This document shows, piece after piece, positions 1 to 12,217 of a stretch of DNA of 64,000 bases. Positions within the stretch are counted from its first letter, which is position 1. The number at the start of each line of letters is the position of its first letter. The notes beneath the pieces are model-generated. The model made no database searches. It saw only the letters and a program-made list of their open reading frames with translations, and had not been told where the DNA came from. Origin of the DNA: Malurus cyaneus samueli (taxonomy: Eukaryota; Chordata; Aves; Passeriformes; Maluridae); assembly GCA_009741485.1 (NCBI GenBank), contig CM019237.1, positions 47,476,982-47,540,981 on the forward strand, written 5' to 3'. The translations under genes and the position numbers were made by a program.

Positions 1-3000
1 TCTCATAAAATTATCCATTTTGTCTGAATAAAATTGAAACATGTAAAACACTTATAATACAGCAGAAACGAACTCCGGTACATGGCCCATTAGAAAGGTT
101 GTAGCTTCAATGATCCAATCAAAGTGAAATAAGCCAAAACACCCAACTGGCAGGAAAATTTTAAAAAGCAAAATCCAGCAACATAAACTAATAAAACTAT
201 CTGATTATTATTCAATAAAAAAAGAGTTAACATAGTTACATTTTGGGTGTGGATTCCACAAAGATAGGTCTCAAATTGTGAAACTGCCCAACACAGACAT
301 CCAGGATATTAATAATTTTCTGAATTCACTTAATGAGCTTCTTTCAATACAAATAGTTAATTTCCTGACAGATAATACTCTACAATAGATTCATTTCAGA
401 GCAGTAAAAAGACAAATTAAAAAGAAAAAGTAAAAGTAACAAGGAGACCAAGTCAGTCATCATTCATTTTCAAATTCTTAATTTCTTTCTTATATATTTT
501 CACACTGGTTTCCACATCAATGTCAGTTAGCTATTATTTTCAGTATTAGACAATGGAGAGCTCTTACAGTCTTATGTCAAGAAGTACTTAAAAGAAGGTC
601 TAACAGTAAGAGAAGCATAGTCTGGGGTTGGAGGAGGGTTAGTTTGCTGGTTTAGAGGGAAAATATTAATTTTACCAGGCAAAAAATTATCAATTTATCT
701 TTTTAGCAGCAACACCAGACGTAATTGTATTATATCAGAATCAAGTCTCTTTTTAACCTCTTCATTTCAGATATTATCATTAGGAATAGTGTTATCTACC
801 TATGTCACAGTGAAATCAAGCCTAACGTAAGTAATTTTGTGAGGTTATGGTGCTGTGCCTGACAAGTTCAAAAGTAAAAATGTTGCTCTTTCCAAAAATT
901 TGCTGGTTTATGATTTTTACTCCCCACTTACAAAGATCGTATTTGCACAAGTATATTAAAAAAATTCAAAATGTGACTGAATTAATCACATGTCATTGAC
1001 CAAAGAAGCACTGCTGGAGGTTCTGTCTCCATTTTCACATGGAGGTTTCCCCATCACATATGAACGGCCCCAGGTTTTACCACACTAAACAGGGAAGTGG
1101 AAGTTTTGCATAAGGTATCCTCTCTCCAGAGAAAGAACATTTAAAAAAACCCACAAAAACTTCAGAGTCCAAATGCTGGCTATTCCCAAAGGGTTTCTAA
1201 GATGATATGATGAATATATGCAGCAAAATAGAGAATAGCTCTGAGTATGGCACACATGTAAGATGCTTGACTGCAGTGAAATATATCAAATCTCTTATGA
1301 GCAAAGACTCAAGAGTTTTACTGTTGTAGACATGCTTGCTAATTTGGAAATGCACTTGCCACTCTAGCTTTATTGATCATGAGAAAAATTAAATTGCTGC
1401 TCTCACTTATAGCTGAGCATTGATTTAAATCTTTTTAAGAACAGAATTTAAACTCTATTGTACAAGTAGAGGAATCATTTGTAACATTAGAAAATGCTCT
1501 GTTGATGGTGCTAGTTTCAACTAAAAATTATAATGAAAATTGTTAATTTGCTGGTCTCATTTGAAAAGGAGTAACCCACACTAGTTGTCATTCTTAAACT
1601 AGGAGTGGGGCAGGGGGGAAATAACCTGAAATGTAACTGTAGCTCACCATTTAACAGAGTTAGAACACAAAACTTTGAACGTCTAAATCAAAACCACCTG
1701 AAGTAGAATAGACCCAGAATTAAGAGAAGGTATTACTTCTTAACAGCTCTTAAGGAGCTGATTAATTTTGAACTGGAATTTAGAAGGGATGAACTTAAAT
1801 ATATGCCCACTTATCAGGTTGTCAAGGTGATTTACCTCAAGAAAGTTCTGCACTAAACCAGCTCTGCTGATCACTGCTCGGTGCCACTGCAGGTCAGGAG
1901 TCGATACCCAGCAGCAGACTGCTCCGAATGTGTGAACTGTAACATCCTGTTTCTTTGGCATTTCCAGTGTTTGTCAGAAATACAGGTGCAGTTATCTGCA
2001 AATTTGTAAAAAATTACACTAATCCCTTTTAAGGATTCTGATCAAGGCTCTAAAATGCAAAGTGCCAACCCTGAAAACATCATGGCTCTCTGAGTCTTTG
2101 CCTGTGTTTTAAATAACCATACCAACTTAATTATCATAATGTTAAAGCTGTGCAATCAAGTTCATTGAAAATAAAAAGTCATGCCACAAGAACAAAATAA
2201 AATTGATGTATTCAAGTGGTAAAAAAGTAAAATAAACAAAATAAAGCGTTAGCTAGAAGTTTGGAAAATCATGCATGAAGATGAAAGATGAAACAGATGC
2301 AATACACAGGAAAGATCAAAGAGCTCCATCAATTCATTCTGAGAGTCAAAATCCAGCTGAGCATGGGAGCCCTGTCCGCATAATAAGAAAGGTTGACTAA
2401 AACATAAGGATTAAACAGATGAGCTGTCTCCAGTGAATGTATGGCACAGGAAGCCCTGCTGAGCCACTTGTAAAGACACTTTGGAATTGTACACCTGCTA
2501 CTCCACAGTGAAACCTACAGGAAGCCAGCCTGCAAGGGGAAAGAAACACACTAATGGACTAAATAGCTATCTTTAAGAGGAGAAAAAAAAAGATTCGAGA
2601 CAAGAAAGCAGCAGCTAACAGATTTGCTCTTTCCCCTCCATTTCATTTATTTACCAAATATTTCCATCAGAAATTACTATAAAGAAATTGTTATCACCAG
2701 CCTCTCGCTCCCTTGAAAGAGAAGAAAGAAGCTTAGCACTTAAACTATCAACACAACCATCCATATATTGCAGGATCAGCCTAGTGTGCTCAGTGAAAGT
2801 ATCTGTCACTATATTAATGGTTTGGAAGCTCTTTTTGTACTCCCGCACTTATGTTAAATAGCCAGATCTCAATAACTTCAGTGCTGCAGGATTAAGTGTA
2901 ATGGTCAGTAAAAATTATAATATTTCTAATACTGATGGCATTTAAAAGAAGGTTATATAAAAATCTTCATTTTTCTCATCCACTTAACAGATAGAGATGG

Positions 3001-3207
3001 GGACATTTTAATCAAAATGGATGAGTAATGGTTAGTTTCTCTTCTCTTATTGGTAAGGAGAAACAAAACTAGAAAAAAGTTGTTAATAATAGTAAGAAGA
3101 ACTGTTTAAATTAATTAATTCTTTCATTAACTCTCAAAGTAAAATCCCTATGACATACCATAAACACAACCCTCTCTCAAATAAAAGGAAAATGTAGGGC
3201 TAGCAGT
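1..3207. other. AT-rich non-coding sequence, no gene seen
   Basis: No convincing coding region is visible. Open frames are at most about 73 codons and not recognisable. The only local oddity is a short G-rich stretch near 1602-1619 (runs of four and six G). I see no repeat family, RNA gene or promoter that I could defend. Confidence 0.6.
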
Positions 3208-3245
3208 TGCTCCATGACTCAAAGAATGCTCCATGACTCAAAGAA
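3208..3245. repeat. 19-bp tandem duplication (2 copies)
   Basis: The 19-bp unit tgctccatgactcaaagaa occurs twice back to back (3208-3226 and 3227-3245) with no mismatch. Two identical copies suggest a recent replication-slippage duplication. The unit includes TGACTCA, an AP-1-like word, so the duplication also doubles a possible factor-binding site. That last point is inference. Confidence 0.9.
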
Positions 3246-4362
3246 CTGCAGAGGTTTCCAGCACCTCTAACAGGATCAGTGCCATACACTGCAGCTCCTT
3301 GCAAAGAACGGATGGAGGAAGCCCTGGCTTGGGAAGAGGGCAATCCATAACAGAACAATCAGGAAGCAAAGCCCACGGAACCCAAAAGTGCTCGCAAGTT
3401 TCTTAAGGCTTTGCTCTCTGACAGATGTGCAATGAATGCCCACTGCGGGCTACAGGTGGGCTCTTTATTTATTTTTCAAATGAATGTTACTAAGCTGCTT
3501 GTCCCACGAATATTATTTACAATCACATCTTTTATTCTTGTTTTAGCTGACAGGACAATCTCCTCAAGGATCTGGGCAGAGCTGATATATTTGATTTTCG
3601 GGTTATCTACTGCCTGCAGATACAAGCACTTTGATTGTTTACAATGCAGGAGTAATTGGTAACTGTTAAATAACTCCAGAGACTGATTTAAGAGTCCTTC
3701 ACCGACTGCATGAAAGTAGGGCTTCATCCCACAGTCCCTAATCTGGCTAAACACTTAAAGATTTCATTATGAAAACAGGATATTAAAAAATTAGCAAATG
3801 CAATGATAATCCAATCATCAATCACATGCAAGCATTATATTCGGTTTTAATGATTTCAAATCAATTTATATTTCAAAGTGGAAATTAAAGTAAGAAACAA
3901 GCATGTTCTCTCATTACATTTCCAAAATCAGCTACAAATACTAATTTGTGTAGTGCAGTTTTAAGCAGAATTTTTAGTGCTGCTTTCAGCACACCAAACC
4001 AAAATGAGAACACTAAAACAAAATTCAGCCAGTATTCCTATGAGGAATCCCACGTGTTGTTTAATTGCTGATACATTACTTGTGATTGCATAGGTTCAAG
4101 GTACAGATAGTATTCAAAATATCTTTCTAAAGCATTTGCCTAGTCTTGCACAGTCAGATAGAATTACTTAGCTTCAAACAAATCAGGCAAAAACTCACAG
4201 AGGGCATTTTAACTATTTTCTGACGCCATTTTATGGTCACTGAATTTCCTGCTTCACAAAATGGTGTGCCAAGCACAATACTGTTACGAGCACCCTGTTT
4301 GTTGACAGAACTCCTCTGAACTCAGCATTTTGTACGGGAAGAGAGCAGTGAAATACAACACT
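3246..4362. other. Non-coding sequence with an exon-like or conserved-element-like stretch
   Basis: About 3410-3760 is less AT-monotonous than its surroundings. It is open on both strands: 83 codons on plus at 3411-3662 and 92 codons on minus at 3476-3754. On the plus strand a pyrimidine-rich stretch ends in a possible splice acceptor AG at about 3546-3547. The translations match no family I know. It may be a conserved non-coding element, a decayed exon or chance, and only cross-species alignment could tell. Confidence 0.3.
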
Positions 4363-4394
4363 GGAGATATTCCCCATTGGAGATATTCCCCATT
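4363..4394. repeat. 16-bp tandem duplication (2 copies)
   Basis: The unit ggagatattccccatt is repeated exactly at 4363-4378 and 4379-4394. This is a simple local duplication. No associated target site or longer element is visible. Confidence 0.9.
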
Positions 4395-4800
4395 GCACTA
4401 TCATGGGTGTAGCCTAAATCAGAGGGTAAGCACGCTGTGGGAGCCAACCGGTGAGAACAGCAGTGAGTTCACATTCTCCAGGCTCAGGAAACAGAGGTGT
4501 CTCTTGTCATCCTCTGCCCCTGTGGCTCCTCTGGGGAGTGCAGCATTGAGATTTCTTCCCTGCTTCCATACAGAGGTAACGTGGGTACTGAAGGGCAGCA
4601 GCTCCCCATAGGGCACTTGCCCCGATCATGGGCCAAAGGAGACTCCAGCGGCAGAGCACCCACCCAGAGCCTGAGGAGTCACAGCATCCTCTTCAGTTCC
4701 TTCATTCCCCTTCAGTCCCTCTTCCTTTCACAGAAGTCTGACTGCAACCCCTCAATCTCGCCCTCACCTCAATCTCAATTTCTTTCCATGCAGAAAACTT
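4395..4800. other. GC-richer patch with overlapping chance open frames
   Basis: This patch is clearly richer in G and C than the flanks. It stays open in several frames at once (4330-4611 and 4497-4802 on plus, 4419-4616 on minus). Simultaneous openness on both strands points to base composition, not coding. The translations are unrecognised. A decayed repeat fragment is possible, but I cannot name a family. Confidence 0.4.
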
Positions 4801-7518
4801 AGGGAAAACTGAGATTTCTCCTAAATCATTAACACCACCAATCGCCTGACTTCTTGGGGCATAAGTATGCTTTGCTGGGACGCTGTAAATTAGTCAAGTA
4901 GAAGCCAAACCTTTTACAATTTATGGACAACAGCAAATGACACCAGGATTCCTGCAAATCCCAGGTGCACATACTGCAAAAAACACATGACATGTGAGCA
5001 GAGACTGAGCCAACTAAGCTGGTGGATATATTATCACAAATTTTTACTGCCCATGGGAAAATCACAATACCTTCAGACCAAATCACAACCGATTTCATGG
5101 AGACATTTCAAACACTTTCCTGCCAAGTGAGAGCTGCCACCTTGAAAAATTTCAACCTGTTTACCCAGCTGTTTTGGTCCTACAGCTGTCATTTTAAAGG
5201 TCATAAACATTCTTTTTTTATAATGAGGTAATGATTTCACTTTCTCCTGCTGGACAGTTTTGCATAAACTCTTGAAATAACTTTTGTGTTGAAAGTTTAT
5301 AATTGACAATTTTAGAACAGTTCAGAAGCTCATGATAAGTCAAACACAGAAATCATCTTGATTGTTAATTTAACCACTAGGCTCCTATGCAAGTTCCACA
5401 GTGGGATGTATGTTCATTTATTTGTTCTGGTTTTACATTTGAATACTACAATCCCAGGTCTGTTTCTCTGCATTTTATTGAACATATATAGATATGGAAT
5501 TAGTAGAAGGTGAACAATACATTATCTCATTCTTTTAAATTAAAAAATTAAAAAATCCTTTATAAGCTCTTTAGTTAAAGCGTAATTATAGGAAAAACCC
5601 CAAACATCTGAACATACTTGTAAGTAGGCTAAAAAAGGCAAAAAAGTATGTCCTCTCACCTAATTCTGAAAGATTTCTTCTTTGTGTCTGCCTCAAAGCA
5701 GCTTATGTTTGGCTCAGCACTAAATAAGAACTGTGATAATTTACAACGTTTTATATGGAGGCAGGAGGAAAATTTTCCAAGTTGCACCGACATGGCATGC
5801 GTGCAAGAGACGCAGAATTAACTAGCTTTGCATACTACTCCATTTTATCTCTGCAAGCTTACTTTTCTGAATTTCATTTCCTAGACTGAAAATGTAGTTC
5901 TTCATAGAGAAAGTCAGAGAATAAACTAAATGCATAAGTATCATTTCAGAGACTAGTTTTATTTGCATAACTTTTTTCTTTTCTGTCCTACCTTCCATTT
6001 TGTTCAAAAGTCTTACATCCATTGTACTCTAACCTTGGTTTTTCAATAATGCATCCACCAGAAAAGTATATTCTGAAGTAAAAAAAAAAAGTATTAAAAT
6101 TGATACAGGTTTGCTGATTGTGAGGTGAATTTTACAGTCATATCACACAGAGAAAACTCTGCCTTATATGAAAGTATCCATTAGTAGGTTTTGTTTTGTT
6201 TCATTTAAATATAATATATAAAAGCACATGCAAATATGCTGTTATACCCTGCATGGATTCTGTTGTTATAATTTGCTTTGACACCAAGTCATGGGTAAAC
6301 AAACTCCACATCAAATTTAAATACTCAAGTCTCACCTTGTCCCCTCACTGTCTCTCTGCCCAGCTTCATTTAAAGAGCAGGTAAAGCATGAGAGAAGTGT
6401 AAAGGAGCTCAACCTGCCGTTTATATCTCCAGCAAAGAAGATAACATGAGATGCAAATGAAATTATTAAAGAAATAAATGAAAAGAAAAATAAAGGAAAA
6501 AAAGGAAAAATTTAAAAATAATAAAATAAATTTATTCATTCCCTTTCAGGTTTACAATAGATGTCCCTATACCAAACCTGGCAGTATTGCCGTGGTCTTC
6601 CAACATGCATGGGAAAAGTTATTGAAGTCTTATAAAGTTCATAGTCTGAGCCCTTCAAAATGGATCACTAGCACTTCTTCAAGTGACTTCAGGCACCGAA
6701 TGTTACAAACATATTTAAATCTGCCTCATTTCAGCAATTATCATGCATTTACTGTAGTTTTCATTATATCAAAAATACTTCAGCTTCATCAGAAACAGAT
6801 GAATTCATTATTTTTTTTATTAATTCATACGATCGTTTTTCCAATTTTTTATAACCCCCAAGGTTCCTTCAGCAATATTGGCTCCTTCTCTGTTCCATAA
6901 AATCGTAATCAATCTCTATTATTGTCATGAAAATGGTATTTGTCACTTTGCTGAGAAAAAAATAATCAATACGTCTTGCAGAGTAGAATAGGAATTTAAT
7001 GCAGTGAATTGATGTCTGTTAGAGAAATTTAGCTTGCCAGCAGTTTGGGACAAGCTAATAGAAAACCAGAAAATTCACTGAAGGTTGACAGATGAATATA
7101 CAGACATGCCACAAAAATTAATATTTGGGCACTTTGTATAGCCTGTCATTTCATATGCTGGAGAGAAAATAGATGTAGACAAGCATATCCCTCAGGAAGT
7201 CCTTTCGGTTTTTAAAAGACAAAAAGGCAAAAACCATGTAAAAATAAATTCCTCACTGTATTATTTTTATGTTTATATAAGTTTCTGAAAAATAAGTATT
7301 CTGAAACAATCTTCCATTTAAATATATTTCTTCAGACATGATACTGAAGATGTAAACACTGCTGAATGATAAAATAACGCAAAGTTTCAGGCAATACTGA
7401 ATTCCTGCTCCTTCTGGATAATACTACATTGCAAGAACAAATCAGAGCATTACTTCAAAATTAGTATAGAAACTGAACAATAGTTCTGCTCACAAAATGT
7501 TCTGGATCATGAGAAAAG
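4801..7518. other. AT-rich non-coding sequence, no gene seen
   Basis: The largest frame is 6478-6900 on plus (140 codons). It begins in a lysine-rich A-run and is rich in Phe, Ile, Leu and Ser, as expected from translating AT-rich DNA. It shows no domain and has no good Kozak context. Nothing else is supported here. Confidence 0.6.
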
Positions 7519-7577
7519 AAAAAAAAAAAAGGCCACGGAAGATTTTCACCACCAATACCAAGAAGAAGAAGAAGAAG
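7519..7577. repeat. A12 tract and (AAG)6 microsatellite
   Basis: An uninterrupted A12 run lies at 7519-7530. Thirty bases later six AAG units follow at 7560-7577. Purine-rich simple sequence of this kind is ordinary in vertebrate intergenic DNA. Confidence 0.85.
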
Positions 7578-10500
7578 CAGTCATACTTCTCATGACAAAT
7601 ATAATAACCTCAAAATAGCTGCTAGAATTATTTGAGCCTTATTTTAAAAAAGTTACACTTTAGGAACACAATCCTCCTTTCTGTCTATTGCCATCTGCAG
7701 AAGCTGTCAAAACACTCCACCTTCCAATTACACGCTTTCTGTCTTTCACTCGCTCTACGATAAGCCTATAATCTGTTTAATTCCCTTGTTTGCCTGGTTT
7801 AATAAACAATGCTTTTAAGTAGCAGGGCTTGATAAACCCAGCATCCACAACAAGCAAGCTGCAGTCATCCCTCCCTCCAGGAGAGCATCAGCAACCGCTG
7901 GCTGCACAGACAACACGCTGGCCACAGCGGGAAGCAGCACAGGGCACCCAGCTTTTGCCTCTGATGCACCATTTCCTGAATTCCATTCTTCCTGTGAAAT
8001 TCTGCTGGTTCCAGGTTGGGTATAAATGGTACACTGTCTTCAGGGTCCTGCCTGTGGCACCCAGCAAGCTCTAAAAGTATGAATTTTAAAACCTCAGGTA
8101 CCCACCAAGGTCAAAGGGAAGCAAACAGATTCTCTAAATGCCTAAGAAGGCAACCAGCTCATTGTGGGGAAATGTTCATGCTGTCATTCCAGAGGCTTCA
8201 AGCAAGCCTTGCAAATGAGCCCTGTTTTATTAAGAGGAACAGCCTTTTGTCATGCAGAAGAGCATTCTTGGGCAAAAAGACAGGATGCTAAAGATGTTAG
8301 TAATTTTACATGGAAACACACATGTTCAAATATAAGAGAACAGAAGCGACAAAATGCAACACCTCCTTGCCTGTAAAACTGAAATAAGACCAGGCAACAG
8401 AGGTCTACAATAAGGTGAACATTGCAGAAGATCTGTATCTCCTACTGCCTTCACCATGGTGGATTTAAAAATACCCACATGAATTAGTGACCTCCCTTGC
8501 CATTTTCACTCATTTCTGATGTCGGTGCTGGGAATCCTCCTTTCTGATGACATCAGAAATTTGATATAGGAAGTGAAGAAATGTTAACATTACTGAAGTT
8601 CTACAGAAATAGGAAATTTAATCTTATTTTGTTCTAATTTGTAAAAGAATTTGACCTTCAACCTGATGAAAAATCAGGTCAAGTCAAGTTTCCAGCACAG
8701 CAAAATTCAAGTTAAATGATAAAAGGAAAATAAGCTTCTACTGAGACTAATCACAATCACAATTTTGCAAGCCTAGTAGAAAACAAACAGTAACACTATT
8801 TGTAAGAAAGTTTTGAGTTCTTAAAATAAAAAGATGTCATATTCTGTAGGAATTTCACGACACTAATGTAGGAGGTCCCAAAAGACAGCTGTGGTCTTTA
8901 TTTCACAACTGGGTTTCAGCTGCTGTTGTGCATTACAGGATCATGCAGCTGATGGTAATGACAAGAAATCAGTGTTGCATGACACTGTCAGGGTTGCAAG
9001 AGTGCAAACATTTGTGGTTCATCCTAGGAACGGTAAAGGGTTATTACAGAAGGTGACAGGGTGTTAGTAGAGCTAGTTCAAAATAGGAAATGTTCTGTTA
9101 TACACTGTCAAGTCTGATGCATCAGATTTGCATGTGTGGTGAGAAAATAAATACACACATTATGCCTGGGGAGTTACATATGTATTTTTGCCAGAAGTGC
9201 AAAGCACAGTTTGGTGCAATGCAAGCCGTTACAAAATTTATCAGTGCTGTAAGCACTTGCAAAATCACTGGCTCCATGTGAATGTGTACACTGGATCTCT
9301 TTCATGATCAGTTGGGAAGATATAAGCATAAACTCAGAATTAAGCATGGGTACTTTTCATAATCAGTCTTGTGGACCCTGAGAGAAATATTCCCATTGAA
9401 TTTTCCTTGGGCTTTCTAAGATAATTTGTACAAGACTGATGATGGATTTGAATAGGTTTGAAAGCTCAGTCCCACTGAGGAAAAGGGTAATAGGTATTTC
9501 CCAATTAAACTCTTTCAGATTAGTTTACTGATGAAGGAATATAAAATTGAACCCACAGCATACATTACAATTAGATGAGCTTCTACTGAAGATGCTAAAT
9601 TTTCAGATTATTTTTTTAATTTCATAAACATTTTTCAGTCATTTCCATATGACTAGCCAGAAACTCTGCTGTACTCATAGAACAGACTAACAAGAAACAG
9701 CAATAGCTTGGCAATACCTTCCATCTCTAATATATTCCCCAGTCATCAAGTGAGAATTAGACCATGTAAACATTTCTAGTGCTTATTATTAATGCAAATA
9801 CTATATGTAGGAACCTGTTCTACTTTAAAACCTCATTCTTCATTCCCTAAACAGAATCATGATGAAGTCTCTTTCCTCTGAAACATTAAACATTTTCAGG
9901 GTCTATGTGAACAGTTTTTCCAAAAAGACTCGAAAAAATTTTGATGCAAGGGCATGATCCTCTATCCACTGAAGTTAATGCAAAGTATGCTCTGGTTTAA
10001 ACAGTAGAGAAAGGATATCTACCAAACCAAAATTGAACACAGCCAAAACAGTGCACATTCTATCTAACATCTGGCCCCATTTTACACAAGTGTCAGTCAC
10101 AAGCATTAAATAGAGACAAATCAAATGCCTTCAAAATGCCTGCAGCATATTTCCTGTGCAACTCCAATGTTCATTAGCATCAGCAAATACATCTGCTTCA
10201 GGTGAAAAAGAGTTTTTCAGAAATACCAATCTCGATTTCTCATTTTGCTATTGACTGAGCAATAATAATTGACTGCTAACTACTGAATCATTACTAGTTG
10301 AATTTGGATCTGTTTTCTTTTATGGAATAGAAGGCTTTATACCACAGAGCTTTCCTTCTGAGTAATCTCTTCCCCCTCCCTTCATATTTGCAAATGAACA
10401 TAACTGATCAGCAGACAAGGGTTCATATGGTATTGAAGGAAATCTTCTGAAAAATATAGAAAAAGTTACAATTTCCTCTCAAAATCATACCTTAATTTTA

Positions 10501-10919
10501 AGAATAACCCTCATAGGCACTTTGCATAAAGTGCCCTTTAAAAACTAGATTTAGTTTTAAGAGAAATCTTTTAGGGGTCCTTGTTTAGGACTCATTTCTA
10601 CTGTTTTTTCTACTCACAGCATAACAGCAAAGAAAGGTGTCACATGTACCCATAGCTATGAGCAATTAAAGACAGCAGTGATGCATTCTAGCAAAGAATA
10701 AGTTGTCCTAGTTGTGTTTTGCTTCCCCTATGAAGTGTTCTAACACTTCTAATTTGGTTAAGAGATTTGAAATAAAAGGATCCCCAAACTTGTCTGTTTG
10801 CATATTCATTGACGCAGAACAGAATGTTGCCCATTTAGATTTTTAAGGAAACTGCCTGCACTGACTAGTTAGAAATGCAGAAAGGCGTTTGACAGCAGAC
10901 AAAATGGGCTAGACAACAC
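7578..10919. other. Non-coding sequence with a GC-richer patch at about 7840-8080 and a small inverted repeat
   Basis: About 7840-8080 is GC-richer and open in more than one frame (7829-8074, 8016-8291, 8164-8376 on plus) without recognisable protein content. A 12-bp perfect inverted repeat (arms 8512-8523 and 8549-8560, atttctgatgtc against its complement) encloses a 25-nt loop. No family or RNA class can be assigned. The rest is featureless AT-rich sequence. Confidence 0.5.
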
Positions 10920-11220
10920 TCACACCTCCTCCCTAAGCTTCTCTTTTTTACCTTCATATAAAGGATGCTTGCTCCCAAACCCAGTCCTGTCTTTTCCTTG
11001 TGCTCTCTCCTGCTCTGCTCCCACCTTGCTCAAAGGTAAGTCAAGGAAAGGAGCAGCCTCCACAGACACCAGCAGGACACACCAGAGCTGAGCAGGAGGG
11101 ACAAATTTCATAGGGTTCATCTGCTGCCTCCTTGTATCCATTCAGAGGGATCCATCACTCGGTCCTCAGCTCCCCCCAGAGAACCGAGAGGTGTTCACTG
11201 GTGGTCAGAGACAACACCTT
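10920..11220 (+). other. GC-richer patch with TATA-like word and consensus 5' splice site
   Basis: A TATA-like word (tataaagg, 10957-10964) is followed about 70 bp later by a consensus donor, AAAG|GTAAGT, with the GT at 11036. The stretch between is pyrimidine-rich. Together they would permit a short first exon, but no ATG-initiated frame supports coding and each motif is common by chance. The patch is also GC-richer than its flanks, and a 73-codon frame on minus (10920-11141) is unrecognised. Confidence 0.2.
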
Positions 11221-12128
11221 GCACTCAGTCACATCTTTCACTTTCCCAAGAAAGTTATTTCAGATCTTAAATTAAATAACCCCTTAAACACTGGGATGCC
11301 AGATAAACCGACAACTTTTCTTGGACAAAACTTTTTCTTTGAATATTACTGAGAAAATGATGATGAAAATAATTTTGGAGTTGTACAGTGCAAGCTGTTA
11401 TAAGCAATTTAGTTAATTGAAATATGTGAAAAATACACCATATCCTTGAATTTCAGATTTGCATTTATTTAAAAAAAAAGTATTGTACAGGTATAATTAG
11501 CAATTAAAATCTTTTTTAAATGGCTAAGGAATTTAGCAGTGAGGATTAGATTTAATCCTGAGTGACTACAATTAAAATTCAATCTTTGCACTTTCAAAAT
11601 TTCTCAACCTAAATGTTTTGTGAATTTAAATTTGAAAAAGCTGCAATTAAACCAAGTTATCCACGAATTTTAATCTATATACCTTGGGAAGTAGTAAAGG
11701 AAACTTCTCTGTTGATGATTTTCATGGATTTTTATGAGTGCATAGGTTAAGGGAGAATGGATCCACAAGCCAAAATTAAAAGTAACCAAGTATTTAGTCT
11801 GAAGGTCAACCACTTTGGTGTCTATCTGCCACAGTAGCTGGTGATGTTTGTCACATCGTGCAGCTGCGTTGCTTTGAGCACCTACTGTGGGCATCAGAGA
11901 AGCTGATGGAGAAGGAAAACCCATAAAATCCAGAGATTTTAGCGTCTGGACACTCATCTTGCTAAGCACATCCGCCAACTTTCAATTGCAGCTCAGCAGC
12001 TCAAGGCCAGTCTATAGCGCACTTGGACAACCGTGTCACAAACACAGTTTGGGATATTATCAATGCTACCCTGTTGCAAATTAAAGTTTGAATTAACCTA
12101 AAGTGGAAAGTTATAGTTCATATAAGAT
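11221..12128. other. AT-rich non-coding sequence, no gene seen
   Basis: Open frames of 65-102 codons (for example 11670-11978 on minus) overlap others and match nothing I recognise. No repeats stand out beyond a short A-run near 11470. Confidence 0.55.
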
Positions 12129-12217
12129 TTCATGATGGTACTTCAGATCATTAGGAATATGTCATAGCAAAGAGCTATGATATATTCCTAATATGATCAG
12201 AATACCTTGCCATGGAA
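12129..12217. repeat. Near-perfect short inverted repeat (hairpin), possible miRNA or MITE-like palindrome
   Basis: The arms 12146-12168 and 12174-12198 are reverse complements except for one mismatched pair and a 2-nt bulge (AT) in the right arm. They are separated by a loop of only 5 nt. Weaker pairing (ggta with tacc, then ttcatg with catggaa) extends the symmetry outwards to about 12129-12217. The size resembles a pre-miRNA, but the loop is short for one and both strands fold equally well. A tiny non-autonomous palindromic transposon remnant is the main alternative. I do not recognise it as a known miRNA. Confidence 0.75.

Noticed and set aside
6478..6900. 140-codon plus-strand frame as a gene
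   Set aside because: It begins in an A-rich Lys run and is Phe/Ile/Leu/Ser-rich like translated AT-rich DNA, with no domain, weak start context and no splice or promoter support.
10955..11041. TATA box plus GTAAGT as a first exon
   Set aside because: The motifs are individually common, spacing is loose, and no ATG frame or repeat support exists. Kept only as a low-confidence feature.
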